Shown one piece after another: positions 36,770-46,496 of a stretch of DNA of 64,000 bases. The translations under genes were made by a program, and so were the position numbers. Under the pieces are notes generated by a model. The model ran no database searches, had not been told where the DNA came from, and saw only the letters and a list, made by a program, of their open reading frames with translations. The stretch lies in assembly GCF_027570035.1 (NCBI RefSeq), contig NZ_JAKMUU010000001.1:248001-312000 (forward strand). Reading direction: 5' to 3'. Numbering within the stretch: position 1 is the stretch's first letter; each line of letters starts with the position of its first letter. The stretch comes from Corynebacterium curieae. GTDB taxonomy: Bacteria; Actinomycetota; Actinomycetes; Mycobacteriales; Mycobacteriaceae.

Positions 36770-38878
36770 ATGGCTTCCGAACTCATCACTACCGATCTTG
36801 TCGCGCTTGACGCCGACTTTGGCGACAGCGTCGACTCCGTCATTACCAACCTAGCCACGCTAGTGCATGACACCGGCCGAGCCACCGACATCGCCGGATT
36901 AGCCCAGCCCGCTATCGACCGCGAGGCTAAAGCCGGCACCGGCGTGCCCGGCGGCGTTGCCATCCCGCACTGCCGCTCCGAAGCCGTGACAGAACCCACC
37001 CTCGCGTTCGCCCGCTTAAGCCGCGGTGTAGATTTCTCCGGCCCTGACGGCGACGCCCAGTTGGTCTTCCTCATCGCCGCTCCGGCCGGTGGCGGCAAGG
37101 CCCACCTGAAAATTTTGTCCAAGTTGGCCCGCGCCCTTGTGCGCAAGGACTTCCTCGAGGCACTTCGCAACGCACCCACCAAGGAAGAAATCGTCCGTCT
37201 CGTACTGGACGTAGTCAACGCAGAAAAGCCAAAGAAGAAGCCGGTCTCTGAATCGACAGGAACCGCCGCTGGCGCCGCCGGGGCTGGGGCCGGCGCTGCA
37301 GCAGCCAACGGCGCTTCCTCGGCCGCAGCTCCAGCTAGCACCGAATCTTCGGCCGATGTCACCCGCATCGTGGCCATTACTGCCTGCCCCACCGGCATCG
37401 CACACACCTATATGGCCGCCGACGCACTGACCCAAACCGCGGCCGAGCGTGACGACGTCGCGCTGACCGTAGAGACCCAAGGCTCGTCAAATAATGAGTC
37501 TGTCTCTCAAGCCACCATCGACGCGGCCGATGCAGTTATTTTCGCCACGGACGTCGGCGTGCGCGATCGCGAGCGCTTCGCTGGCAAGCCGGTTATCGAG
37601 TCTGGCGTCAAACGCGCCATCAATGAACCCGGCACGATGCTCGACGAGGCGATCGCAGCCGCGCACAACCCCCACGCGCACAAGGTCTCCGGCACTGCTA
37701 CCCGCGCCAATGCGGAAGAAGAAGGCAAGTCTCTTGGTTGGGGCAAGCGCATCCAGCAAGCCATTATGACCGGCGTGTCTTATATGGTCCCGTTCGTTGC
37801 GGCCGGTGGTCTGCTACTCGCCCTCGGCTTCCTTTTCGGTGGTGCCGATATGGCAAATGGGTGGCAGGCACTATCGACGGACTTTTCGCTCGGCAACCTC
37901 CCCGGCCATGACGTGACCGTTGACGGCGAACTCATGCACTTCGAGCGCTCCGGGTTCTTGCTCTATCTCGGCGCTGTTCTCTTCGCCGTCGGCCAAGCGG
38001 CTATGGGCTTTATTGTCGCCGCGCTGTCGGGCTATATCGCCTACGCTCTCGCCGGCCGTCCGGGCATCGCCCCAGGCTTCGCGGGCGGCGCGATCGCAGT
38101 CACTTTGGGCGCTGGGTTCATCGGTGGCCTGGTAACCGGTCTTCTGGCGGGCTTTATCGCCATGTGGATTGGCAATTGGAAGGTGCCACGCTGGCTGGGC
38201 TCGCTCATGCCGGTCGTCATCATCCCGCTGCTTACCTCGCTAATCGTCGGCCTTGCAATGTACCTGCTGCTGGGTGCACCGTTGGCAGCCATCATGGACG
38301 GCCTGCAAAATTGGCTATCGTCTATGTCCGGCTCCTCGGCCGTGCTCCTTGGCATCATCCTCGGCTTGATGATGTGCTTCGACCTGGGCGGCCCAGTCAA
38401 TAAGGCCGCCTACCTCTTCGCAACGGCCGGGCTTTCCACCGGTGACGAATCCTCCATGCAGATCATGGCCGCCGTCATGGCTTCCGGCATGGTTGCACCG
38501 ATTGCACTGTCGCTAGCCACGTTCATCCGCAAGTCGCTGTTTACCCCTGCCGAGCAGGAAAACGGCAAGTCTGCTTGGCTGCTGGGCTTGTCCTTCGTTT
38601 CCGAGGGTGCTATCCCGTTCGCAGCGGCCGACCCGTTCCGCGTCATCCCTTCGATGATGGCCGGCGGCGCGGTAACTGGCGCGATTTCGATGGCCCTGTC
38701 GGTCGGTTCCCGTGCTCCGCACGGTGGCGTGTTCGTCTTCTTCGCCATCGACCCGTTCTGGGGCTACCTCGTTGCCATTGCGGCCGGCGTGGTGGTCTCG
38801 ACCGCAGCGGTCCTGGCGATGAAGCAGTTCTGGCCCAATAAGGCCGTCGAAGAAGCCGCCCAGAACGTGGCGGCATAA
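36770..38878 (+). CDS. fruA: Fructose-specific PTS enzyme IIABC
   Basis: This 702-residue transporter phosphorylates fructose to fructose 1-phosphate during uptake. The IIA domain spans residues 1-150, with the phosphohistidine His67 in GVAIPHCRSEA. An Ala/Gly/Ser-rich linker follows. The IIB domain has Cys206 in AITACPTGIAHTYMAA. The membrane IIC domain starts near residue 330 (MTGVSYMVPFVAAGGLLLALG) with about 9-10 helices. C. glutamicum calls this gene ptsF. It is cotranscribed with fruK, and ptsH follows 53 bases later. Confidence 0.95.
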   Translation: MASELITTDLVALDADFGDSVDSVITNLATLVHDTGRATDIAGLAQPAIDREAKAGTGVPGGVAIPHCRSEAVTEPTLAFARLSRGVDFSGPDGDAQLVFLIAAPAGGGKAHLKILSKLARALVRKDFLEALRNAPTKEEIVRLVLDVVNAEKPKKKPVSESTGTAAGAAGAGAGAAAANGASSAAAPASTESSADVTRIVAITACPTGIAHTYMAADALTQTAAERDDVALTVETQGSSNNESVSQATIDAADAVIFATDVGVRDRERFAGKPVIESGVKRAINEPGTMLDEAIAAAHNPHAHKVSGTATRANAEEEGKSLGWGKRIQQAIMTGVSYMVPFVAAGGLLLALGFLFGGADMANGWQALSTDFSLGNLPGHDVTVDGELMHFERSGFLLYLGAVLFAVGQAAMGFIVAALSGYIAYALAGRPGIAPGFAGGAIAVTLGAGFIGGLVTGLLAGFIAMWIGNWKVPRWLGSLMPVVIIPLLTSLIVGLAMYLLLGAPLAAIMDGLQNWLSSMSGSSAVLLGIILGLMMCFDLGGPVNKAAYLFATAGLSTGDESSMQIMAAVMASGMVAPIALSLATFIRKSLFTPAEQENGKSAWLLGLSFVSEGAIPFAAADPFRVIPSMMAGGAVTGAISMALSVGSRAPHGGVFVFFAIDPFWGYLVAIAAGVVVSTAAVLAMKQFWPNKAVEEAAQNVAA

Positions 38879-38931
38879 CCCAAACACTCGTACACTGGAT
38901 TGTAAAAATCCCCGTAAGAAAGGATAATTCC

Positions 38932-39201
38932 ATGGCTTCCAAGACTGTAAAGGTTGGCTCCTCCGTAGGCCTGCACGCACGTCCCGCATCCATTATCGCG
39001 GACGCTGCTGGCGAGTTCGATGAGGATATCTTCCTTAACCTCGTCGGTGACGATGATGAGGATGAGACCGACGCTGCCTCTTCCCTGATGATCATGGCTC
39101 TTGGTGCAGAACAGGGCGATGAGGTGACCGTTACCTCTGATAACGAAGAAGCAGTGGAAAAGATTGCTGCTCTCATCGAGAAGGACTTGGATGCTTCCTA
39201 A
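38932..39201 (+). CDS. ptsH: HPr phosphocarrier protein
   Basis: This 89-residue protein carries phosphate from EI to the sugar-specific EII proteins. The active-site His15 lies in VGLHARPASIIADAAG. The region of the Gram-positive regulatory serine reads DAASSLMIMALG, in which the serines sit near residues 50-51 because of an acidic insertion (GDDDEDETD). The ATG follows AAAGGA. A strong terminator follows. Confidence 0.96.
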   Translation: MASKTVKVGSSVGLHARPASIIADAAGEFDEDIFLNLVGDDDEDETDAASSLMIMALGAEQGDEVTVTSDNEEAVEKIAALIEKDLDAS

Positions 39202-39224
39202 GCTCTAAAACGGTTAGACTTTAG

Positions 39225-39253
39225 GCTCCCCACCCGTGCGGTGGGGAGCTTTT
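39225..39253 (+). terminator. Terminator of ptsH
   Basis: GCTCCCCACC at 39225-39234 pairs perfectly with GGTGGGGAGC at 39240-39249, followed by TTTT. Confidence 0.92.
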
Positions 39254-39269
39254 CGCTTTCCGACGCCAC

Positions 39270-40259
39270 CTATCCCCACGGTGGCACCCATGTCACCTGC
39301 CCGCGCACCCGGGCAAGTCGGCCTCGGCTAGGCGGAGCATTAGGGTCATCGTCGTTAACGCCGTTGTGGTAAGGACAGCACGTCATGAGGTTCGCAGCGT
39401 TAGTTTCGCCGCCGTGCTTCCAGGCTCTTAGATGGTGAATTTGGCATTTATCGGCGGGAAAGTTGCAGCCATCCCAGGGGCAGACAGGATTGACCGCAGC
39501 CGCCATCAGCCGCTGTTTGTCATTGGCCAGCCGCGAGGTTCGGTAAAGGTTTACCGGCCCCTCGTGCGGGTGTACGAGGGTGACATAGCCGTGGTCGCTT
39601 AGTGTGCGTGCCACCAGCTCCGCGCCTGTCATTCGAGCGCCGTTGGTGAGCTGGAGGGTGATTTCCTCGCCGCCACCGTCGACTATGCAGTCGAGCTCGT
39701 CAAGGGTGAGAACCACCTGTGTCGTCACCGTTGTGCGCGACGCATCCGCCTTGCCGAAAAAGAGGTCTTTGGCAGATTCCAACGGTTTATTGGCATCTAA
39801 TGCGGCATGCATATCCGCCACATCGGCCGAGTCCCCGGTAATGGTCAACGACCACGGGCCGCCGGAACGACGGGTAATGCGCACGCCCTTTTCTGGTGCG
39901 CGGCGCGGGCGCAGTTCGCGTACCAACGCCCGAGCTCGCTTTTCCAGTGCCGTGGCGCTACCGCGAAAGGCACACAGTTCGGAGCGCAGGGTCCAGGCGT
40001 CGCGCTGCGTCGGCAAGCGCAGGGCATATTTTTCAATGAGCAGCAGCACGTCGAGGGAATGCGTTGTTTGCCGCGCCGCCCGTTGTTTGGCAGAAAAGCC
40101 GCACCGGCCAAAGTAGGTATCGCACAAACGCAGCAGGTCGCGCGCGGCTATATCGGAGGCTCCACGCGCGATGAGCTGGCGATCACTAAGGCCTTGAGCG
40201 GCGGCGACGATGTCCATGCCGGCGCTCACAGCGTTTAAGTATGCGTCCAATGCGGTCAT
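39270..40259 (-). CDS. HNH endonuclease-like protein
   Basis: This 329-residue protein ends with an HNH zinc-nuclease module: CPWDGCNFPADKCQIHHLRA, then WKHGGETNAANLMTCCPYHN with the second histidine and asparagine. The N-terminal 240 residues resemble the DUF222/13E12-type region that accompanies such domains in actinobacteria. These proteins are very common in the phylum and often vary between strains. No biological role is established to my knowledge. The ATG at 40259 is the likely start. Confidence 0.8.
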   Translation of the reverse strand: MTALDAYLNAVSAGMDIVAAAQGLSDRQLIARGASDIAARDLLRLCDTYFGRCGFSAKQRAARQTTHSLDVLLLIEKYALRLPTQRDAWTLRSELCAFRGSATALEKRARALVRELRPRRAPEKGVRITRRSGGPWSLTITGDSADVADMHAALDANKPLESAKDLFFGKADASRTTVTTQVVLTLDELDCIVDGGGEEITLQLTNGARMTGAELVARTLSDHGYVTLVHPHEGPVNLYRTSRLANDKQRLMAAAVNPVCPWDGCNFPADKCQIHHLRAWKHGGETNAANLMTCCPYHNGVNDDDPNAPPSRGRLARVRGQVTWVPPWG

Positions 40260-40312
40260 GCCGCTGAGTTAAACAGCGCCCGCAAGCCTGCGCGAGCCAC
40301 GCACCGGCGCGG

Positions 40313-40381
40313 TGTGGATAACCCGCGTTGGCTCGTCAACAACAATGCCCACCGCGGCCGCGCGACGGGCAGTTATCCACA
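40313..40381. promoter_or_regulatory. Inverted pair of consensus DnaA boxes
   Basis: TGTGGATAA (40313-40321) and TTATCCACA (40373-40381) are both exact matches to the DnaA box consensus, in opposite orientation and 51 bases apart. They lie in the 131-bp gap between the HNH gene start and the uraA stop codon. No replication gene is nearby. Confidence 0.55.
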
Positions 40382-40390
40382 GCTAGGAAG

Positions 40391-41671
40391 TTAGTACTTG
40401 GCGCTATGGCCCTCGCCGACGGAATCGTACAGCTTCTTCATACTCGGATAAGCCACGATGATGCCCACCGAACCCCAAGCAATGCCCTCGAGGGAGACCC
40501 CGCCAACAGTTAAGGTCAGGTTGCCAATGCCGGCAATGAGTGCCACTGCGGCCGCAGTCAGGTTGACCGGATTATTGAAATTGACCTTATTGTCCATCCA
40601 GATGCGCACGCCCAGCATGCCGATGAGTCCGTAAAGCACGATGCAGGCGCCACCGAGAACGCCGGTCGGGATAGTAAAAATCAGTGCTCCAAACTTCGGC
40701 ACGAAAGCCAAAAGGATGGCGGTAAAGGCTGCTACCCAGTACGCGGCCGTGGAATAAACGCGGGTGGCAGCCATCACGCCAATGTTTTCGGCGTAGGTCG
40801 TAGTACCAGAGCCACCGAAACCACCGGCAAGGGTGGACGCGAGACCATCGGCAATCAGCGCGTCACCGGCCAAGTCATCCAAGTCGCGCTTGGTCATTTC
40901 AGAAACGGCCTTGACGTGACCGACGTTTTCCGCGATGAGCACCACCAGCACAGGAAGCGCCACGGCGATGGCGGAAATGTTGAAGGAAGGCGCGTGGAAT
41001 TCCGGCAAGCCTACCCACGGAGCGGCATCGATGGCCGCGACGGCGTCATCGCCTAGGTTGCCGGTAAGCGCAGCAAAGACCCAGCCAGCGACCACACCGA
41101 GCAGGATAGATAGGCGCGAGACCATGCCGCGCCCGGCGACGGTAGCAAGCAGGATGACGAGCAGTGTCACCGCCGCCACGAGCGGCTGGGAGGCAAAGTT
41201 TTCGGCCGCATTCGGTGCCAGGTTCAGGCCGATGAGCGCTACAATCGCCCCAGTCACGGCCGGCGGCATGACGGCATCAAGCACGCGACGGCCGGCGATC
41301 TTTACGGCCACACCCACCGCGGCCAAGACGAGGCCAGTAACCAGAATGGAGCCTGCCTGCGCGGCGATACCGTACTGCTGCGAAGCCGAGAGCGGCGCGA
41401 TAAACGCAAAGGAAGAGCCGAGGTAAGACGGCAACCGGTTGCGGGTGATAAGCAGGAACAAAATGGTTCCGAGGCCGGAAAAGAGCAGCGTCGTATTGAC
41501 GGGGAATCCGGTCAGGGTAGGAACCAACAGCGTGGCACCGAACATGGCTACCACGTGCTGCATGCCGATGCCGATGGTACGACCCCAACTAAGTCGTTCT
41601 TCCGGCGCTACGACCGCGCCCGGTGCAATCCTTTTACCGTCTCCGTGGACAGTCCAACCTTTTAAGCTCAC
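40391..41671 (-). CDS. uraA: Uracil permease, NCS2 family
   Basis: This 426-residue membrane protein has about 12-14 helices. The NCS2 signatures are MQHVVAMFGATLLVPTLTGFPVNTTLLFSG at the start, RLPSYLGSSFAFIAPL, and VLIAENVGHVKAVSEMT with the substrate-contacting glutamate. These match UraA/PyrP uracil:proton symporters. It is encoded downstream of hflX on the same strand with a 31-base gap. Confidence 0.92.
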   Translation of the reverse strand: MSLKGWTVHGDGKRIAPGAVVAPEERLSWGRTIGIGMQHVVAMFGATLLVPTLTGFPVNTTLLFSGLGTILFLLITRNRLPSYLGSSFAFIAPLSASQQYGIAAQAGSILVTGLVLAAVGVAVKIAGRRVLDAVMPPAVTGAIVALIGLNLAPNAAENFASQPLVAAVTLLVILLATVAGRGMVSRLSILLGVVAGWVFAALTGNLGDDAVAAIDAAPWVGLPEFHAPSFNISAIAVALPVLVVLIAENVGHVKAVSEMTKRDLDDLAGDALIADGLASTLAGGFGGSGTTTYAENIGVMAATRVYSTAAYWVAAFTAILLAFVPKFGALIFTIPTGVLGGACIVLYGLIGMLGVRIWMDNKVNFNNPVNLTAAAVALIAGIGNLTLTVGGVSLEGIAWGSVGIIVAYPSMKKLYDSVGEGHSAKY

Positions 41672-41702
41672 GAGCCTTAATTATGGATCACCCGAGCCGG
41701 TT

Positions 41703-43196
41703 TTAAGAAACTTCCTCCACGATGAATTCGGCGAGCTCGCGGGCGGTGGGTCCGGGAAGGCGGACGTCGACAAGCGTGCCATCGGCCGTATATTCCTCGT
41801 GGCGCACCGTGCCCTCGGCATGTACGCGTGCCACAATATCGCCGCGTGTGAAGGGAACCTGCAGTTTTACGTGGCTATCGCGGGAGTTGAGGAAAAGCTC
41901 TACGCGCGCGGTCAGCTCATCGATTCCCTCACCCGTGCGCGCGGATACGTAGACAACATCCTCGTGGTCGAGAACGTGGCGCAACTCAGCAAGTACCAGC
42001 GGATCGGCTTGGTCGATCTTATTGATCACAATAATTTCGGGCGGTGCTTGCTCGCCGGTTGCTGAGACGATGTCATATATTACCTGGTTTACCGCCTCGA
42101 TCTGCTTGAGCGGGAATGGGTCAGAGCCGTCGACCACGTGCAACATAATATCGGCGGCCAACACCTCCTCGAGGGTGGATTTGAAGGCCTCGACGAGCTG
42201 TGTGGGCAGGTGGCGGACAAAGCCGACAGTATCGGTAAAGACGACTTGGCGGCCGTCGGCAAGCGTGGCACGACGGGTGGTGGGATCCAAGGTGGCAAAA
42301 AGCGCGTCCTCTACCAGCACGCCGGCGCCGGTCATGGCATTAATGAGCGAGGACTTTCCGGCGTTGGTATAACCGGCAATCGCAATCTGGGCGATGGTCG
42401 AGCGCTGCCGCTTGGAGCGTTTGACCTCGCGCGCGGTCTTCATTGCGCGCAGTTCTTTGCGCAGGCGGGCCATCTCCGTACGGATGCGACGCCGGTCGGT
42501 CTCAATCTTGGTCTCACCAGGACCACGCAGGCCCACGCCGCCGTTGGAGCCGGCACGGCCGCCAGCCTGACGCGAAAGGTTGCCGCCCCAACCGCGGGTA
42601 TGGGTATAGAGGTATTCCAGCTGCGCCAAGGACACTTGGGCCTTGCCTTCTTTGGACTTGGCGTGCTGAGCGAAGATGTCAAGGATGAGCATCGTGCGGT
42701 CAATGACCTTGGTATTGAGAGCACGCTCGAGTGCGGTGAGCTGACCGGGGTTGAGCTCGCCATCGCAAACCACGGTATCGGCGCCGGTGGCCTCAACGAT
42801 GTCGCGCAGTTCCTGAACCTTGCCGGAACCAATAAAGGTACCGGAGTCAGGTTTATCGCGCTTTTGGTAGATCATCTCTACGACTTCGGCACCGGCGGTT
42901 TCGGTCAGCGCCGCCAGCTCGTCCATGGTGGCTTCCACCTCGGCCACGGTGCCCTCAGTCCACACGCCAACCAAAATGACGCGCTCAAGGCGCAGCTTGC
43001 GGTACTCCACCTCATAGCCGTCGGTGGTGTCCTCGGCCCGGATGGTGGTCTCACGGGTGACGCGGCGGAAAGCATTGCGTTCGGCTAGGTCAAGGTCACC
43101 GGTTGTGGGCGTCGCCTCTGGTGCGGTTGGGGCGTCGTTATCGCGGAAGGCGCGGGCGAGGAGATCGTCGTTATTATGCTGGGAAAATTCGGTCAT
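41703..43196 (-). CDS. hflX: Ribosome-associated GTPase HflX
   Basis: This 497-residue GTPase splits stalled or hibernating 70S ribosomes in other bacteria. The N-terminal HflX domain contains GSGKVQELRDIV and QHAKSKEGKAQVSLAQLEYL. A coiled-coil region follows. The G domain has G1 IAGYTNAGKSSLINAM, G3 FTDTVGFVRHLP and G4 VINKID. I chose ATG 43196 (MTEFSQHNNDDLL) preceded by GAAGGG. A second in-frame ATG lies 4 codons upstream. Confidence 0.93.
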   Translation of the reverse strand: MTEFSQHNNDDLLARAFRDNDAPTAPEATPTTGDLDLAERNAFRRVTRETTIRAEDTTDGYEVEYRKLRLERVILVGVWTEGTVAEVEATMDELAALTETAGAEVVEMIYQKRDKPDSGTFIGSGKVQELRDIVEATGADTVVCDGELNPGQLTALERALNTKVIDRTMLILDIFAQHAKSKEGKAQVSLAQLEYLYTHTRGWGGNLSRQAGGRAGSNGGVGLRGPGETKIETDRRRIRTEMARLRKELRAMKTAREVKRSKRQRSTIAQIAIAGYTNAGKSSLINAMTGAGVLVEDALFATLDPTTRRATLADGRQVVFTDTVGFVRHLPTQLVEAFKSTLEEVLAADIMLHVVDGSDPFPLKQIEAVNQVIYDIVSATGEQAPPEIIVINKIDQADPLVLAELRHVLDHEDVVYVSARTGEGIDELTARVELFLNSRDSHVKLQVPFTRGDIVARVHAEGTVRHEEYTADGTLVDVRLPGPTARELAEFIVEEVS

Positions 43197-43271
43197 ACTA
43201 CCCTTCATTTTGGCACGTTGCGGCCGAAAGCGGGAATTGCGGATTCTGGGCTGGGCCTACAAGGCGATACA

Positions 43272-44069
43272 ATGGCGGGCATGAACGTTAAGGACACTGG
43301 GGTGAAGCAGAATACCGAGATGCAGGCTATTGGCCTCAATTTCGAGCGCTGGCAGGATGCCGTCGAGGCCGCTATCGCCAGCGACCGCTTGGCCGTAACC
43401 GGTGAGGTACGCGGCGGCCAGCTGATTCAGTTCACCGATCCATCGGGCGCGCAGCTCAATATCCTTGCTGTGGAGCCTTTTGCCACCTTCATTGGGTTCA
43501 ATGCCGTTACCCAGGGGTTTGCCCACGTGGAAATGGTCAACGATGTCCTCGCACTGCTGGAAATTATCGATCCCTTTGGCACCACCATTGCCCAGGCCAC
43601 TGCAAACTTGGCGCAGGGGCCTTTGCTTGCCGACGAACCCTTGCAGCAATGGCAACAGATTTCCCTGACCGCCATGGGTCTTGATGTGCGCACCTACGAG
43701 TCTGCCGATGCCTATGAGGCGGCCGAGGGCGAGTTCCCAGCGCTCTTCGAGTCCGCGGGGGCAAAGGTGATTTCCTCCGGCTCCGGTGCGGAAGTGCCCA
43801 CCCCGGCTGCAACCTTTGCGGCGCGCGTCATGGAATCTGAGTGGCGTACCAATGAGCTCACCGGCGAGAAATTCGCCCACCTCGTCATGGATGGCCTCTT
43901 CCCCTTCGACCTATGCCTGCCAGCGGGGGGCGGCGAGCTGCCCGCGAAGGACTCTGTTGTGGCCGGCACCGCCATGCTTACGGCCTCCATTGAACTGCCC
44001 TCCGGTGGGTGCGGCGATGGCGCAGGCTGTGGTTGCGGCTCCGGTGGCTGTGGCTGCGGCGGGCACTAA
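43272..44069 (+). CDS. Conserved protein with a Cys/Gly-rich C-terminal tail
   Basis: This 265-residue cytoplasmic protein is of no family I recognise. The first 245 residues look like an ordinary mixed alpha/beta protein without catalytic motifs. The chain ends in CGDGAGCGCGSGGCGCGGH, five cysteines and a terminal histidine in a glycine matrix, which looks like a metal-binding or flexible redox tail. The ATG at 43272 follows AAGGCG, and an in-frame ATG three codons later is also possible. It is divergent from hflX, and the next gene starts about 35 bases after its stop. Confidence 0.7.
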   Translation: MAGMNVKDTGVKQNTEMQAIGLNFERWQDAVEAAIASDRLAVTGEVRGGQLIQFTDPSGAQLNILAVEPFATFIGFNAVTQGFAHVEMVNDVLALLEIIDPFGTTIAQATANLAQGPLLADEPLQQWQQISLTAMGLDVRTYESADAYEAAEGEFPALFESAGAKVISSGSGAEVPTPAATFAARVMESEWRTNELTGEKFAHLVMDGLFPFDLCLPAGGGELPAKDSVVAGTAMLTASIELPSGGCGDGAGCGCGSGGCGCGGH

Positions 44070-44104
44070 GGACAACCCGAAGGACGAGTGGAATAGCTGT
44101 GTGG

Positions 44105-44710
44105 ATGCCCTTCCCTGAAAATGCGAGAAACCGCCGCGTGCTGGTTCTCGTGCTGATCCTATTGGGATCAGTGGCGGTTGTGACGACCCTAAAAATCCCC
44201 GGGGTTTTCATCGCGGCACTGCTTATTGCCGCAGCGCTACTCATGCTCCATACTCGGCCGGACGCCTCGGAGCAGGCGGCACTGCGCAGCTCTATTCGGC
44301 TCTCGGCCGAAGACATCGAAGACGTCATGGCGGACTACGAGGAGTTCCAATCCTCCGAGGCGGCGGAAAAAATTGCGGACCGCACGCTCTACCGGCCGGC
44401 GCTATTAGATTTGGATTGTTCCGATCCCACAATCGAGGCCTTCCATTACGAGATTTCCGGCGCACGGCGCTTCCTTCGCCGACTCAACCTGCGCGTTAAC
44501 GCGGAAGAAATCAGCACCAATGAGCTGGAATCGCTGCTCAAGGTTACCGATGAGCGCGCTCGCGAGCTCAAAGAAACGTGGTTGTCCGCCCGCCGTGCTG
44601 CCTTCACGCTTGGGCCGAAGTACGAAAAGAATGAAGTGAAAAATCGTGCGCTGCGCCGCCAAGCCCTCGAAGAGCAAGCATTCGAGGAAGGCGAAGGACG
44701 CAGCGCCTAA
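44105..44710 (+). CDS. Membrane-anchored protein of unknown function
   Basis: This protein of about 201 residues has one or two hydrophobic helices at the N-terminus (VLVLVLILLGSVAVV and VFIAALLIAAALLMLH). A charged, helical cytoplasmic part follows (LSAEDIEDVMADYEEFQ to the C-terminus). No known domain is recognised. The start is uncertain, because an in-frame GTG lies at 44099 and the ATG at 44105 lacks a good ribosome binding site. It is probably in one unit with the Cys/Gly-tail gene. It converges on dapF. Confidence 0.65.
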   Translation: MPFPENARNRRVLVLVLILLGSVAVVTTLKIPGVFIAALLIAAALLMLHTRPDASEQAALRSSIRLSAEDIEDVMADYEEFQSSEAAEKIADRTLYRPALLDLDCSDPTIEAFHYEISGARRFLRRLNLRVNAEEISTNELESLLKVTDERARELKETWLSARRAAFTLGPKYEKNEVKNRALRRQALEEQAFEEGEGRSA

Positions 44711-44733
44711 GCACTAACCACGCAGGCTGCGGT

Positions 44734-45594
44734 CTAGAGCGCGGTCTCGCCGGTGGCGACGATGGCGGACGGGCCGGTCAAACGCGAGCCGCCCTCATAG
44801 ATTTCCACGGTGACTTCACCGCCGGGCACCTGCACGTGCACGGTGCCGTGGGGGGTAGTGGTGTGGTCAACGGCGGCGTCGGCAAGCGCGGCGGTTGCGG
44901 CCGCCACGGTGCCGGTGCCGCAAGAGCGCGTCTCTCCCACCCCGCGTTCGAAGACGCGCATGTGTACGTGACCATCGCGCAGTGGGGTTACCAGCTCAAC
45001 GTTCACGCCAGCTGGGAAGAAATCCGCATCGATGACCGGCTGCTCCAAGGTCTTGGCCGCAAGGCTGTCTGCGTCCAGCCCGGGCACCACGACCGCAAGG
45101 TGCGGGTTGCCCATGTCGACGCCTAGGCCGGCGTAACTCTCACCGGCCATAGACGCAGTGGATACGCCAGTTACTTCGGCCGGACCCATCTCCACGGTGA
45201 CCTCGGCCGCATGCTCATCACACGAATGCACCGTAACTTGCTTGGCGCCAGCGCGGGTGCCGATGGTGAACTCGTCCTCCTCTACAAGGCCGTGTGAGCG
45301 CAGCCAATGGGCGAAGACGCGAGTGCCATTGCCGCACATCTCCGCCACGGAGCCATCGGCATTGCGATAATCCATGAACCAGTCATCGGGCGCGATGCCC
45401 TCGGCCAGGGCCTCGATCTCCCCGGCCGCCAGCAAGGCGTCTGCGCGCACGACGCGCAGCAACCCATCGCCGCCGATACCGGCGCGGCGATCGCACAGCG
45501 CCGCTACGCGCTCGGGTGCAAGCGGCGTGGCTGCCGCGTGGTCCTCGACGATGACGAAATCGTTCTCAGTTCCGTGGCCCTTGGCAAATTTCAT
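44734..45594 (-). CDS. dapF: Diaminopimelate epimerase
   Basis: This 286-residue enzyme converts LL- to meso-diaminopimelate for lysine and peptidoglycan synthesis. The two catalytic cysteines are Cys87 ([16 protein letters not shown]) and Cys225 ([14 protein letters not shown]). The ATG at 45594 ([16 protein letters not shown]) gives the standard N-terminus, and the longer upstream frame overlaps miaA. It follows miaA by 5 bases. Confidence 0.96.
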   Translation of the reverse strand: MKFAKGHGTENDFVIVEDHAAATPLAPERVAALCDRRAGIGGDGLLRVVRADALLAAGEIEALAEGIAPDDWFMDYRNADGSVAEMCGNGTRVFAHWLRSHGLVEEDEFTIGTRAGAKQVTVHSCDEHAAEVTVEMGPAEVTGVSTASMAGESYAGLGVDMGNPHLAVVVPGLDADSLAAKTLEQPVIDADFFPAGVNVELVTPLRDGHVHMRVFERGVGETRSCGTGTVAAATAALADAAVDHTTTPHGTVHVQVPGGEVTVEIYEGGSRLTGPSAIVATGETAL

Positions 45595-45599
45595 GCCCC

Positions 45600-46496
45600 C
45601 TACCCTAGCGCGCGCATCGCCTGGGCGGTCGTATCGCCCGCAGCATCCAACCACTTAATGCGCTTATCGCGTCTAAACCAGGAGCGTTGGCGGCGCACGT
45701 AGCGCCGGGTGCCCGTGATGGTGCGCTCGACGGCCTCGTCCCAGCTTAGTTCGCCGCGTTGGGCCTGGAATACCTGTGCATAGCCGATGGCGCGGCCGGC
45801 GGTGGAATCGGCCACCAAGCCTTGGGATTGGAGGCGCTCGACTTCCTCGATGAGCCCGCGCTCAAACATCTCGCGCGTGCGCAGCTCAATGCGCGGATTA
45901 AGCCAGTCTGCAGTGGTGCGAAGGCCGAGCAGACGGGTGCCCCACCGCGGCGGAGCATCTTTCGGCGGCTGGCTGGCCTTATAGGGCTTGCCGGTTAATT
46001 CAATGACCTCAAGTGCGCGGACCGTGCGGCGCGGATCCTTATCCTCAATGATGGCGGCCGCGGCCGGGTCCACCTGCGCCAGCTCCTCGTGCAGGGCATC
46101 AGTGCCGATTTCTACGCGCCGAGCCTCATACTTGGCGCGCACTGTGGGGTCGGTGGGCGGGAACTGCCAGTCGTCGACAAGCGCTTGGGCATAGAGCATG
46201 GAGCCACCGACCAAAATAGGTGTCTTGCCGCGGGCCATAATCTTCTCGACGTCCCCGATGGCATCGCGTTGGTAGCGCGCCACGGAGGCGGTGTCGGTCA
46301 CATCCCAAACATCGAGCTGGTGGTGCGGGATTCCCTTGCGCTCGGCCGGGGTCAGCTTGGCGGTGCCAATATCCATGCCGCGGTAGAGCTGCATGGAATC
46401 GACGTTGACCACCTCGCCGTCTAGTTCATGCGCAAGTGCGAGCCCCAGTGCGGATTTGCCGGAAGCGGTAGGGCCAAAGACTGCAATTGGGCGCAT
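45600..46496 (-). CDS. miaA: tRNA dimethylallyltransferase
   Basis: This 298-residue enzyme adds the isopentenyl group to A37 of tRNAs reading U-starting codons. The P-loop reads [17 protein letters not shown], followed by [17 protein letters not shown] and [12 protein letters not shown]. The C-terminal [14 protein letters not shown] segment is the tRNA-binding part. MiaB, which completes the ms2i6A modification, is encoded 4 kb away. The start overlaps the stop of the upstream gene by one base. Confidence 0.96.
   Translation of the reverse strand: MRPIAVFGPTASGKSALGLALAHELDGEVVNVDSMQLYRGMDIGTAKLTPAERKGIPHHQLDVWDVTDTASVARYQRDAIGDVEKIMARGKTPILVGGSMLYAQALVDDWQFPPTDPTVRAKYEARRVEIGTDALHEELAQVDPAAAAIIEDKDPRRTVRALEVIELTGKPYKASQPPKDAPPRWGTRLLGLRTTADWLNPRIELRTREMFERGLIEEVERLQSQGLVADSTAGRAIGYAQVFQAQRGELSWDEAVERTITGTRRYVRRQRSWFRRDKRIKWLDAAGDTTAQAMRALG

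Noticed and set aside
39270-40259. HNH gene as part of a restriction or mobile element
   Set aside because: There are no methyltransferase, integrase, terminal repeats or att-like duplications around it. Such HNH proteins are ordinary in corynebacteria.
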